Of a DNA stretch of 29,975 nt, positions 15,981 to 24,408 are shown in pieces. The translations under genes were made by a program, and so were the position numbers. The notes beneath the pieces were generated by a model. The model had not been told where the DNA came from. It saw only the letters and a program-made list of their open reading frames with translations, and searched no databases. How positions within the stretch are numbered: position 1 is the first letter of the stretch; the number at the start of each line of letters is the position of its first letter. Source of the DNA: an uncultured Clostridia bacterium (lineage in GTDB: Bacteria; Bacillota; Clostridia; UBA1381); NCBI GenBank assembly GCA_934454035.1, contig CAKSFY010000015.1, positions 1-29,975 on the forward strand. The letters run 5' to 3'.

Positions 15981-16730
15981 TTATTGATATTCAACAACAT
16001 CTATCCATGAATGCAAAAATTCTCTTTCCTTTTCGTTTCCTTTAACTGTCTGCGACGCGGCGACAATAGGCATCCACGACTGTACATATTGCATTGCCGT
16101 ATCGGTCATATCACAGAAAAGTCTTAAATATTCCTTTGCCCCCGTTATATCTCCTTCGAGCCAGAACAAAAGATAGGTTCTGGCAGCATCTGCTGAAGCA
16201 TTGCCGATTGCCGCATGTGACCAGTCGATAATATATGCATTGTTATCTTCGCCGATAATCACATTTGACGGATTGAAATCACCGTGGCACAGCTTGTTGT
16301 GCTTTGGCATTCCGTTCAGTCTTGTCTGCAAATCATACTTCACGGTAGCCGACAAATCGGTCATGGAAATTTTCATGCGCATTTTATCTTTAAGCTTATT
16401 TAAAAGCGGACATCTTTTTTCATGCATATTCATTTGAATTTCCACAAGCATTTTTATATATTCTTTTTTCTTTTCGGGATTTTCCTCCATAAGCCGTGCA
16501 AGCGTTTTTCCCTCGATATAATCTGAAACAATAGCCCACTTTCCGTCTATTGAAGTAACCTCTTTTATTTTCGGGATATTAAGTCCGGTTTCCTCTACGC
16601 GAGCCTGGTTAAGCGCTTCGTTCAAAATATCCGGCTTTGAAAAGCCATGGTTAAACACCTTTATGCAAAGTTCTCCGTCCCGATAAATCGTTTTATTGTT
16701 TCTTACCGCAATAATTCTGTCCAGTTCCAT
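15981..16730 (-). CDS. APH-fold small-molecule kinase-like protein
   Basis: The 249-residue product carries the aminoglycoside/choline phosphotransferase fold. It has the ATP-binding lysine in LCIKVF (K24), a YIEGKTLARLM hinge, the catalytic loop CHGDFNPSNV (H149, D151, N156) and the metal-binding IIDW (D169). These are the residues needed for phosphotransfer. The substrate cannot be told; choline, a sugar or an aminoglycoside are all possible. The ATG is 3 nt after the adhE stop and its ribosome binding site (AAGGAGG) is formed by the last codons of adhE, so the two are translationally coupled. Such a pairing with a fermentation enzyme is unusual. Resistance should not be assumed, as many family members are metabolic kinases. 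Confidence 0.85.
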   Translation of the reverse strand: MELDRIIAVRNNKTIYRDGELCIKVFNHGFSKPDILNEALNQARVEETGLNIPKIKEVTSIDGKWAIVSDYIEGKTLARLMEENPEKKKEYIKMLVEIQMNMHEKRCPLLNKLKDKMRMKISMTDLSATVKYDLQTRLNGMPKHNKLCHGDFNPSNVIIGEDNNAYIIDWSHAAIGNASADAARTYLLFWLEGDITGAKEYLRLFCDMTDTAMQYVQSWMPIVAASQTVKGNEKEREFLHSWIDVVEYQ

Positions 16731-16733
16731 AGC

Positions 16734-19334
16734 TTATACCTCCTTGCTTTCCCCGTAATATGCATTCAGATACATCTGCTTTATCTCACTCATAAGCGGA
16801 TAACGCGGATTTGCGCCGGTACACTGGTCGTCAAATGCCTGTTCGGTCATATCATCCAGCCTGTCAGAAAAATCCTTTTCGTCAATTCCGTAATCCTTAA
16901 TTGATTTTTTAATACCGACTTTAGTTTTTAAGTCATTTATTGCTTTTATCAGTCCGTCAAGCTTTTCGCCGTCGGATTCGCCGCCTATGCCGAGCGATTC
17001 TGCAATTTCGGCATATCGTCTCAATGTATGAGGATATGAATACTGCGAGAATGTTCCCATTTTTGCAGGTGCCTCCAAGGCATTGAATCTCATAACCTCT
17101 TCAATCATTAATGCATTTGCAACACCGTGCGGTAAATGATGAAACGCTCCCAGTTTATGAGCCATTGAATGGCACACTCCCAAAAATGCATTTGCAAAAG
17201 CCATGCCTGCCATAGTTGCCGCATTTGCCATTTTTTCTCTTGCCAAGACATCCGTATCTCCGTTTTCGTATGCTTTCGGCAGGTTTTCAAAAATAATCTT
17301 AATTGCCTTTAGGGCAAGTCCGTCGGTATAGTCGGTTGCCATCATTGAAGCGTATGCCTCCAGACTGTGAACAAGCGCGTCTATTCCGGACGCTGCCGTC
17401 AGTCCCTTCGGGGCAGACATATGATAGTCTGTATCAATAATTGCCATATCCGGCAAAAGCTCATAGTCCGCAAGCGGATATTTTACCCCGTTTTTCTCAT
17501 CTGTAATAACCGCAAAGGGGGTAACCTCCGAGCCTGTTCCTGCAGAAGTGGGAATTGCGATAAAATATGCCTTTTCCCCCATTTTCGGGAACGTATACAC
17601 TCTTTTTCTTATATCCATAAATCGCATTGCCATATCTTCAAAATCAGCTTCGGGATGCTCGTACAGAACCCACATAATTTTTGCCGCGTCCATTGCCGAA
17701 CCGCCGCCGAGCGCTATAACACAGTCGGGGGCAAATGCCGTCATCTGCTTTGCCCCGTCCTTTGCCGAGGCAAGAGTCGGGTCGGGAGCAACATCAAAAA
17801 AGACCGCATGCGCAATACCCATTTCATCAAGCTTATCCTCTATAGGTTTTGTGTACCCGTTGTTGTAAAGGAAACTGTCAGTTACAATAAATGCCCTTTT
17901 TCTTACATTTCTGAGCTCCTCCAATGCAGTCGGCAGGCAGCCTTTTTTAACATATATTTTTTCGGGTGCTCTGAACCACAGCATATTTTCCCTTCTTTCC
18001 GCAACAGTCTTTATATTTAAAAGATGTTTAACCCCCACATTTTCCGAAACGGAATTTCCGCCCCATGAACCACAGCCCAATGTGAGCGAAGGTGCAAGTT
18101 TAAAATTATACAAATCTCCGATACCTCCGTGAGAAGAAGGCGTATTTACAAGTATCCGGCAGGTTTTCATTCTTTCTGAAAACTCAGCCAATTTTTCCTT
18201 TTCATTTGTGTCAATATATATTGAGGATGTATGTCCCATTCCTCCGTCCGCAATCAGCTGTTCTGCCTTTAACAATGCGTCACGGAAGTTTTCCGACTTA
18301 TACATAGCCAAAACAGGCGATAGCTTTTCGTGAGCAAACTCCTCAGAAAGGTCGGTTGATGTTACCTCGCCTATCAATATTTTTGTATCCTCCGGAACTG
18401 TCACGCCTGCCAGCTCCGCAATTTCGTGCGCGGTTCTGCCGACTATTTTTGAATTCAGCGCACCGTTTATAATCATAGTCTTTCTTACTCTGTCAATTTC
18501 TCTTTTTTTAAGGAAATAACATCCTCTTTTTTCAAATTCGGATTTGACTTTATCATAAATATTTTTATCTGCAATTACAGACTGCTCGGATGCACAAATC
18601 ATTCCGTTGTCAAATGTTTTTGAAAGAATTATCGAGTTAACCGCAAGTTCTGTGTCTGCACTCTCGTCTATAACTGCCGGAGTGTTGCCGGCACCTACGC
18701 CTATTGCGGGTTTTCCGCTTGAATATGCTGCCCTTACCATTCCCGGTCCGCCTGTCGCAAGAATGGTGTCTGCTTCTTTCATAAGCATGTTTGTCGCTTC
18801 AAGGCTCGGAACATCTATCCAATTAATTATGCCTTTGGGTGCGCCTGCCGCTTCGGCAGCTTCCAATATTATCCGGGCAGCCGCTGCCGTACATTTTTTT
18901 GCCCTCGGATGCGGAGAAATAATAATGGCATTCCTTGTCTTTAATGCAAGCATGCACTTAAATATTGCGGTTGACGTCGGATTGGTTGTCGGAATGACCG
19001 CCGCAATAACACCGATTGGTTCGGCTATTTTTTTAATTCCGTTCGCTTTATCCTCCTCCAAAACTCCGCAGGTCTTTGTGTCCTTATATGCATTATATAT
19101 ATACTCTGCCGCATAATTGTTTTTTATAACCTTATCCTCAGCAACACCCATTCCCGTTTCATTGACGGCAAGCTTTGCAAGCGGAATTCTTGCTTTGTTT
19201 GCAGCCAGTGCAGCGGCACGGAATATTTTATCCACTTCGCTTTGCGAAAATCGTGAAAACTCTTTCTGTGCCTCTTTTATTTCGGCAATTGCCGACTCCA
19301 AAGCCTCTAAACTGTCAATTATTCGTCTTTCCAT
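16734..19334 (-). CDS. adhE: Bifunctional acetaldehyde-CoA/alcohol dehydrogenase
   Basis: ATG 19334 (866 residues) is preceded by AAGGAGG with 9-nt spacing; a 10-residue in-frame extension upstream is rejected because it would contain that site. The N-terminal half is a CoA-acylating aldehyde dehydrogenase with catalytic C247 in FDNGMICASEQ. The C-terminal half is an iron-dependent alcohol dehydrogenase with the GGGSAMDAAK nucleotide-binding motif and iron ligands in GIDALVHSLE and HSMAHKLGAFHHLPHG (H722, H736). It reduces acetyl-CoA to acetaldehyde and then to ethanol, re-oxidising two NADH, and in this family forms spirosomes. It has its own promoter and a leader hairpin, and is followed by the coupled APH-like gene. 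Redox control by Rex is common for adhE; the evidence here is only suggestive. Confidence 0.97.
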   Translation of the reverse strand: MERRIIDSLEALESAIAEIKEAQKEFSRFSQSEVDKIFRAAALAANKARIPLAKLAVNETGMGVAEDKVIKNNYAAEYIYNAYKDTKTCGVLEEDKANGIKKIAEPIGVIAAVIPTTNPTSTAIFKCMLALKTRNAIIISPHPRAKKCTAAAARIILEAAEAAGAPKGIINWIDVPSLEATNMLMKEADTILATGGPGMVRAAYSSGKPAIGVGAGNTPAVIDESADTELAVNSIILSKTFDNGMICASEQSVIADKNIYDKVKSEFEKRGCYFLKKREIDRVRKTMIINGALNSKIVGRTAHEIAELAGVTVPEDTKILIGEVTSTDLSEEFAHEKLSPVLAMYKSENFRDALLKAEQLIADGGMGHTSSIYIDTNEKEKLAEFSERMKTCRILVNTPSSHGGIGDLYNFKLAPSLTLGCGSWGGNSVSENVGVKHLLNIKTVAERRENMLWFRAPEKIYVKKGCLPTALEELRNVRKRAFIVTDSFLYNNGYTKPIEDKLDEMGIAHAVFFDVAPDPTLASAKDGAKQMTAFAPDCVIALGGGSAMDAAKIMWVLYEHPEADFEDMAMRFMDIRKRVYTFPKMGEKAYFIAIPTSAGTGSEVTPFAVITDEKNGVKYPLADYELLPDMAIIDTDYHMSAPKGLTAASGIDALVHSLEAYASMMATDYTDGLALKAIKIIFENLPKAYENGDTDVLAREKMANAATMAGMAFANAFLGVCHSMAHKLGAFHHLPHGVANALMIEEVMRFNALEAPAKMGTFSQYSYPHTLRRYAEIAESLGIGGESDGEKLDGLIKAINDLKTKVGIKKSIKDYGIDEKDFSDRLDDMTEQAFDDQCTGANPRYPLMSEIKQMYLNAYYGESKEV

Positions 19335-19359
19335 GGAAACATGCCTCCTTGTATTTTTT

Positions 19360-19380
19360 ATCAAGCCTTTCGGCTTTGAT
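19360..19380 (-). promoter_or_regulatory. Stem-loop in the adhE leader
   Basis: On the - strand the leader reads ATCAAAGCC-GAAA-GGCTTGAT (the G-C closing pairs shared), a hairpin with a GAAA-type loop and one bulged A. It ends 9 nt before the AAGGAGG site. It may protect the 5' end of the adhE mRNA or affect access to the ribosome binding site. Confidence 0.45.
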
Positions 19381-19383
19381 AAT

Positions 19384-19412
19384 ATTTTAACATACTTTTC
19401 GGCAATTGTGAA
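19384..19412 (-). promoter_or_regulatory. adhE promoter with a possible redox operator
   Basis: On the - strand, TTCACA (19407-19412) and TAAAAT (19384-19389) are 17 nt apart, and each matches the consensus at 5 of 6 positions. The -35 box lies inside TTGTGAAAT (read on +), a half-site typical of Rex operators, with a degenerate partner ATTTCAAAAT at about 19465-19474. This would fit NADH/NAD+ control of adhE but is not a textbook Rex site. Confidence 0.55.
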
Positions 19413-19464
19413 ATGTATATATTATATATCGGTAATATATTTATCGATATATAATATATACATT
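19412..19464. terminator. AT-rich 20-bp perfect inverted repeat after the phosphoesterase gene
   Basis: The arms 19412-19431 and 19445-19464 are exact reverse complements of 20 nt (AATGTATATATTATATATCG) around a 13-nt loop. It begins at the stop codon of the phosphoesterase gene and ends at the -35 of adhE. It may serve as a weak terminator or a protein-binding site; the lack of G-C pairs argues against an efficient terminator. Confidence 0.5.
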
Positions 19465-20008
19465 ATTTCAAAATTACGCTGTTGACTATATTATTGTCAA
19501 AATCCTTCCATAAAAATACGTTTTCATCAAATAATATATATCCGTGATGACTGTTTTCCTTCGGGATAGATACCGAACCCGGATTCATTGCTATGTAATG
19601 CTCATGCTTTTCGCATTTGGGAATATGAGTATGCCCGAACAGAAGTACATCTCCTTCGGAAAGCGGCGGAAGATTATCCTCATTATATATATGACCGTGA
19701 GTGGCATATATAAGCCTGCTCCCTAAGGCAAGCACCGCATAGTCGGCAAGGCACGGAAACTCCAGTACCATTTGGTCTACTTCCGCATCACAGTTACCTC
19801 TTACGCACAGAACTTTATCCTTTATATCATTAAGCATAGGGATAACCTCTTTGGGCGCATAACCTTTTGGAAGGTCGTTGCGCGGCCCGTGATAAAGAAT
19901 ATCCCCCAAAAGAAGCAGTCTGTCCGCTTCCTCTTTTTCAAAGGCTTCGAGCATTTTCCGGCAGTAATAAGCCGAACCGTGAATATCCGATGCAATCATA
20001 ATTTTCAT
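19463..20008 (-). CDS. yfcE: YfcE/MJ0936-type metallophosphoesterase
   Basis: The 181-residue product has the full calcineurin-like metal-site set: D8 and H10 in SDIHGS, D36 in LLGDILYHG, N72 in RGNCD, H104 and H106 in THGH, and H126 and H128 in FGHTH. This matches E. coli YfcE (about 184 residues), a phosphodiesterase active on artificial substrates with an unknown natural substrate. It starts 16 nt after the LysR gene, so the two share a transcript from the promoter near 21040. The ribosome binding site, GGAG, is about 12 nt from the ATG, slightly far, but the start MKIMIASDIHGS agrees with the family. Confidence 0.92.
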   Translation of the reverse strand: MKIMIASDIHGSAYYCRKMLEAFEKEEADRLLLLGDILYHGPRNDLPKGYAPKEVIPMLNDIKDKVLCVRGNCDAEVDQMVLEFPCLADYAVLALGSRLIYATHGHIYNEDNLPPLSEGDVLLFGHTHIPKCEKHEHYIAMNPGSVSIPKENSHHGYILFDENVFLWKDFDNNIVNSVILK

Positions 20009-20024
20009 AATTGTTACATGCTCC

Positions 20025-20948
20025 TTAAAAAATTTCTCGTTTTACTCTGCACAGTTCATTTATAAAAATACTGTCCAGGTCGGTCAGCTGATAATCGCGC
20101 CTGTGAATAATCAAATCCTTGTAAAGCTTTGAATTTTCGCCGCATTTCCTCAGAACAAGCCTGTATCTTTCGGCAAGCTTCTTCGGAATAGGGGAAACCC
20201 ACATAAATGTCTCTTTATTTTTTGAAAGAAGCTCAAACTGGCTGGCGCGTTCAAATACATATATCCGTCTGTTTATATTGTCCGGCAGTTCCTCCCTTTT
20301 TACTTCGGCAAACGGAAGCGACGGAACAAACGGGTCTGCGTGCGCAATTTCAGTATATTTTTTCAAATCGTCATATGTTATTTTTTCAAGCCTTGCCAAA
20401 GGACTTTCGGCACTCATGGCAAGAATGTAATGGAACTGCGTCACAAGCTCATAGCTTATGCCTTTTTCTTCCAGCATTTCCTTATAATATTTATCAAAAT
20501 GTTCGGCATATCTTATTATACCGAGTTTAAAATCTCCCTCGGTTATATTCTTAATTGTCCTTGCTGAATTGGTTTCCTTATAGTAAATTTCAACGCTCGG
20601 CTCATTGTTCAATGCTATTGAAAAATCGGAAAAAGCTTCTGCAATATAGCTTGCCCTCGGTACGGAAACCGAAAATCTCTTTTTATTTGCATAAGAATTT
20701 TTAAACATATTTTCAGCTTCGTCAACCTGCTTTAAAATCTTATCCGCACGGCTTAAAAATGCTTCCCCCTCCGGTGTAAGTATCATGCCCTTGGTACTTC
20801 TTTCAAATATCTGCACACCGATTGAAGCCTCCAGCTCCTTTATGGCACGGCTGAGATTCGGCTGATTCATCAAAAGAACCTCCGCCGCCTTATTTATAGA
20901 GCCGCATTTTGCGACCTCGAGCGCATATTTCATATGAAGAATATTCAT
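20025..20948 (-). CDS. LysR-family transcriptional regulator
   Basis: The 307-residue product has the typical LysR length. Residues about 3-62 form a winged helix-turn-helix (MKYALEVAKCGSINKAAEVLLMNQPNLSRAIKELE, read in parts), with the usual linker helix FLSRADKILKQVDEAENMF. Residues about 90-290 form the two-lobed effector domain. GGAG lies 5 nt before the ATG. LysR proteins often control a divergent neighbour, but both neighbours here are on the same strand, so the target is unclear. yfcE and adhE lie downstream. The ligand cannot be predicted. Confidence 0.93.
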   Translation of the reverse strand: MNILHMKYALEVAKCGSINKAAEVLLMNQPNLSRAIKELEASIGVQIFERSTKGMILTPEGEAFLSRADKILKQVDEAENMFKNSYANKKRFSVSVPRASYIAEAFSDFSIALNNEPSVEIYYKETNSARTIKNITEGDFKLGIIRYAEHFDKYYKEMLEEKGISYELVTQFHYILAMSAESPLARLEKITYDDLKKYTEIAHADPFVPSLPFAEVKREELPDNINRRIYVFERASQFELLSKNKETFMWVSPIPKKLAERYRLVLRKCGENSKLYKDLIIHRRDYQLTDLDSIFINELCRVKREIF

Positions 20949-21036
20949 AAAAATCTCCGTTCCGTCGGAGTCCGATGCGAACTGAACCTTCGCACTAATA
21001 ACTCCCGACCGTTTAGTTATAATCTTTTATACATCT

Positions 21037-21065
21037 ATTATATCATTTAATACATAATAAATCAA
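21037..21065 (-). promoter_or_regulatory. Candidate promoter for the LysR-yfcE transcript
   Basis: On the - strand TTGATT (21060-21065) and a perfect TATAAT (21037-21042) are separated by exactly 17 nt. The box lies about 90 nt before the LysR start and just after the end of the ECF operon. The leader that follows contains a short CTCCG/CGGAG hairpin. Confidence 0.65.
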
Positions 21066-21079
21066 TACATTTTGAATAA

Positions 21080-23578
21080 TCAAAACAATCCGAATTTTGA
21101 TTTTATTCTCTCCAGTTTCTCACATATGGGTTCAGCCGCAATCCAAAGGAAAAACGCTGTTGAGACGGCATGGATTAAATCAAAAGGGAATCCGCTTGCA
21201 AAACTTGCCGAAAAATGCCCGATATTGGGGTTTTTGTACATCATGAACGCCGACGCGGCATTCATAATCATTCCGTACAAAACAAGCACCGTGAAAAATC
21301 CGAATATGCAAAGCTTGGCGCGGTTTATTCTCAATTTGGTAAGCATCGCTCCGGAAAGAAAGCCGACCGCTCCGAAAGCAAAGCACTGCCACGGAGTCCA
21401 CGGTCCCTGACCGAAAAAGAAATTTGACACAAAAGCGCTCACCGCGCCTATCAAAAATCCTGTTTCTCCTCCCAGACACATTCCCGAAACAATCACAACC
21501 GCCGCCGCCGGCTTAAATTGCGGCAATGGTGCAAACGCGGCTCTGCCGCATACCGCTATGGCACAAAGAACACTTATAACCGCAAGTTCTCCCGCTTTCG
21601 GCTTTCTTTTTTCAAAAGACAGCATAAATGAAAGCGACGTTTCCAAAATAATGCACAAGCTGATAAAATAGTATTTTTCATCTTTAAAAAACCGCATCCC
21701 TGCAAAAATCGTAAGCGGAACAAGCAAAAGCGGCAATAATGCGGCTAAATTTACATTTTTCTTTTTTATCGGCGTAACCGCCAGTTCTTTGCCGCGGAAT
21801 ATGCTAATGCAGCCAAGTCCGAAAAAAACAACCGTCAGCAGCTTTACCGCAAAATCCGCAGTCCCATCAAACCTATTGCACAAAAAAAGCTGAGTAAGAC
21901 CGAATAATGCAAAAAAGAAAATACCGAGCGGAATATTTTTTTCAAGGTTTTCCTTTTTCTTTTTCTCCTTTTTTTCCTCCGATACAGGCAGCTCCGTCAA
22001 CTCGTGTTCACATTCCGATACTCCGCCCAATGCCGATATTATATCGGTATCCAGCACTGCATTTTTTAATATCCCCCTAGCCATCTTTGCGGCGGCAGTG
22101 GTATAATAGCAATTCTTTGCGAAAAACTTTCCCGGGGTGTCCTCCGAGGTAACAACTCCGCCGAACAGCATGGCGCAGCGGTCAGCATATTTTGCGCAGA
22201 ACTCAATATCATGCGACACCATTATAATTGTCATTCCGTTTTTTTTAAGGCTTTTTAAAAACATGGCAAGCTTTATTTTAAAATATGCATCCATTCCCTT
22301 TGTCGGCTCGTCCAGAATCAATATATCCGGATTTTGGGAAAGCACAATTGCCAGGGCAAGTCTTTGTTTTTCTCCTCCCGACAAATCATACGGATGAATA
22401 TCCGCAAGTCCGCCCAGCTCACACAAATCAATCAGCCTATCGGACACATTTGACCTCTCCAGTTCCTCACGAACGGTTTTTGAAAGAAACAGCACCTCGG
22501 GATTCTGCGGCAGCGCGGCTGTTTTTCCGTACACCTCCGCTTTTCCCCGATACGGTTTGTTTATACCCGAAACAATCGAAAGCAAAGTCGATTTGCCTGC
22601 TCCGTTGCCTCCGACAATTGTATATATTTCATTCTTTCGCACTTCAAGATCCAAGCCCTTTAAAATATCGTCCGAATTTTTTTCGTACCTGAACCACACG
22701 CTTTTAAATAAAACTGCAGCGTCATCCGGTCGGCACTCATTTTTCGGCATTCTTATCGGTTTCGGATTTTTACTCTCCAGCCAGTTTCTGCCCTCCCTGA
22801 TTGTAACCGGGGCGTCATTTCCATTGTCAATCTTATTATATATTCTCATCGGTGCAGGCAAAAACAAGCTCTCTGCACCGAGAATGTCCTTTGCCTTTTT
22901 TGGCTCGGAATATGAAATAATTTTACCTTCCTCCATTACCGCAACTTTGTCGGCAATCGGGAATACCTCTTCAAGTCTATGTTCCGACATGATAACTGTT
23001 ATGCCCAAATCTCGGTTTATTTTCAAAACCGCATCAAGAAAATTATGCGCCGCAATCGGGTCGAGCTGACTCGCAGGCTCATCCAAAATCAGCAGTGACG
23101 GCTGCATTATCATAACCGAAGCAAGATTCAAAAGTTGTTTTTCTCCGCCGGACAGCTCGCTTGTTTTTTTATCACACCACGAATCTATTCCGAAAAATGA
23201 AGCAGTCTCCGAAACTCTCGTTCTCATTTCGCTGCCTTCGCACGCAAGGCTCTCAAGCCCGAAAGCAAGCTCATGCCCGGCTTTGTCGCATACAATCCGG
23301 TTTTCGGGATTTTGCCCTACAAAACCGATTTTTTCCGCAGCCTCTTTTTGCGTCAATTCATTTATGTTTTTCCCCCGAAAAAATATACTGCCTGCCGATT
23401 CTCCGTTCGGTGCACAAGCCGGCTTGAGCAGTCTGAGAAGCGTTGATTTTCCGCAGCCGCTTTTTCCGCACAGAACAATAAATTCGCCGTCGTTTATTGT
23501 AAGATTAATGTTGCAAAGTGCCGCTCTGTCCGCTTTCGGATATGTAAATGTCAAATTTTCGATTCTGATTGTTTCCAC
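21080..23578 (-). CDS. ECF transporter fusion: two ATPase domains plus membrane S-component-like domain
   Basis: I set the start at GTG 23578 (832 residues), preceded by AAAGGAGG; 14 upstream in-frame residues are unlike the family. ATPase 1 has Walker A GKSGCGKST (38-46), LSGGEKQ (142-148), Walker B LLILDEP (162-168) and H200. ATPase 2 has GGNGAGKST (323-331), LSGGEKQ (399-405), ILDEP with D423 and E424, and H456. A Lys/Glu-rich linker (about 530-548) leads to a membrane domain (about 550-832). Its last part (MCLGGETGFLIGAVSAF, FFGQGPWTPWQ) resembles ECF S-components. ECF ATPases are usually two separate genes, EcfA and EcfA', and the S-component a third. With EcfT next door this is a complete importer in two polypeptides. 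The substrate is inferred to be a corrinoid from the neighbouring genes, not shown by a motif. Confidence 0.88.
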   Translation of the reverse strand: METIRIENLTFTYPKADRAALCNINLTINDGEFIVLCGKSGCGKSTLLRLLKPACAPNGESAGSIFFRGKNINELTQKEAAEKIGFVGQNPENRIVCDKAGHELAFGLESLACEGSEMRTRVSETASFFGIDSWCDKKTSELSGGEKQLLNLASVMIMQPSLLILDEPASQLDPIAAHNFLDAVLKINRDLGITVIMSEHRLEEVFPIADKVAVMEEGKIISYSEPKKAKDILGAESLFLPAPMRIYNKIDNGNDAPVTIREGRNWLESKNPKPIRMPKNECRPDDAAVLFKSVWFRYEKNSDDILKGLDLEVRKNEIYTIVGGNGAGKSTLLSIVSGINKPYRGKAEVYGKTAALPQNPEVLFLSKTVREELERSNVSDRLIDLCELGGLADIHPYDLSGGEKQRLALAIVLSQNPDILILDEPTKGMDAYFKIKLAMFLKSLKKNGMTIIMVSHDIEFCAKYADRCAMLFGGVVTSEDTPGKFFAKNCYYTTAAAKMARGILKNAVLDTDIISALGGVSECEHELTELPVSEEKKEKKKKENLEKNIPLGIFFFALFGLTQLFLCNRFDGTADFAVKLLTVVFFGLGCISIFRGKELAVTPIKKKNVNLAALLPLLLVPLTIFAGMRFFKDEKYYFISLCIILETSLSFMLSFEKRKPKAGELAVISVLCAIAVCGRAAFAPLPQFKPAAAVVIVSGMCLGGETGFLIGAVSAFVSNFFFGQGPWTPWQCFAFGAVGFLSGAMLTKLRINRAKLCIFGFFTVLVLYGMIMNAASAFMMYKNPNIGHFSASFASGFPFDLIHAVSTAFFLWIAAEPICEKLERIKSKFGLF

Positions 23579-24408
23579 ACAAGCTCCTCCTTTATGCCGG
23601 AAATAACGGGCAAAAAGCATAAAATTGCAAATGCCGCTTCTGCACTTAAATGATACGGGGTTACTGCAGCATGCCTTACGGTCGGATAAAATTTAAAATA
23701 AAATGCACCCAACCCCCCTGCCGAAAGTACATAAGCGGAAAGAGACAAAATCAATACAATTGAAAATAAATCTCTCTTGTCAAATCTAAAGGTTAAATAT
23801 GTACTTCGTTTCATAATGCCGTATCCTCTGGCACGCATACTGTCCGCCGTTTCAATTGAGTTTTCCAGACTTTGCGAAATTGCGGCAGACAAAATGTGCA
23901 CGCCTTTTTTTGCTTCTTTCAATAAACCTTGCTCTTTATATCCTGCCGCCGCTCCGGCATCGGCAATTTTTCTTATATTTATCCGAAACTCCGGCACAAA
24001 ATGCAGCGTCATCGACACAACCAGCGACAGCGACGGAGAAACCCGTGCAAACAGATAAAGCAGTTTATCGCTTGTAAAAATCCCGTTAAAGCAGGAAAAG
24101 TGCAAAATCACGGCTGCAAGAACGGCAGCAGCGCTCAGTCCGTACAACATTGCCTCAAAAGTGAAGGGATTTCCGTTCGGCAAATAAAACAATACGGTTG
24201 CTCCCTCGTGATTAAAGAGCGGATTTGCAAACGCAGCCGCAAGAAAAACCCATATGACATATCCGTTTTTTCTGCCGAGCAGCAGCGAATGGCAAATGCC
24301 GGACAAAAGACTTGCCGCAACGCAGACAGGATTCATAAAAAACACAGTAAAACCTGTCACGAAAGCAAAATACGCAAAATCCACCGTCGGGTGGTAGTTT
24401 CTATTCAT
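23551..24408 (-). CDS. ECF transporter transmembrane component (EcfT/CbiQ family)
   Basis: ATG 24408 (285 residues) is preceded by GGAGG; a start 8 residues upstream is rejected. Several hydrophobic segments lie in the N-terminal half (about residues 10-40, 50-75 and 85-110) and C-terminal third (about 212-275). The coupling helices between carry the EcfT signature SMRARGYG (A193, R194, G195), which contacts the two ATPases in this family. The gene overlaps the DUF4430 gene by 8 nt and the fused ATPase gene by 28 nt, so all are translated together. It links ATP hydrolysis to the S-component. Confidence 0.92.
   Translation of the reverse strand: MNRNYHPTVDFAYFAFVTGFTVFFMNPVCVAASLLSGICHSLLLGRKNGYVIWVFLAAAFANPLFNHEGATVLFYLPNGNPFTFEAMLYGLSAAAVLAAVILHFSCFNGIFTSDKLLYLFARVSPSLSLVVSMTLHFVPEFRINIRKIADAGAAAGYKEQGLLKEAKKGVHILSAAISQSLENSIETADSMRARGYGIMKRSTYLTFRFDKRDLFSIVLILSLSAYVLSAGGLGAFYFKFYPTVRHAAVTPYHLSAEAAFAILCFLPVISGIKEELVWKQSESKI

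Noticed and set aside
15981..16730. Antibiotic resistance gene (aminoglycoside phosphotransferase)
   Set aside because: The fold is shared by many metabolic kinases and the gene is coupled to adhE, so resistance is not supported.
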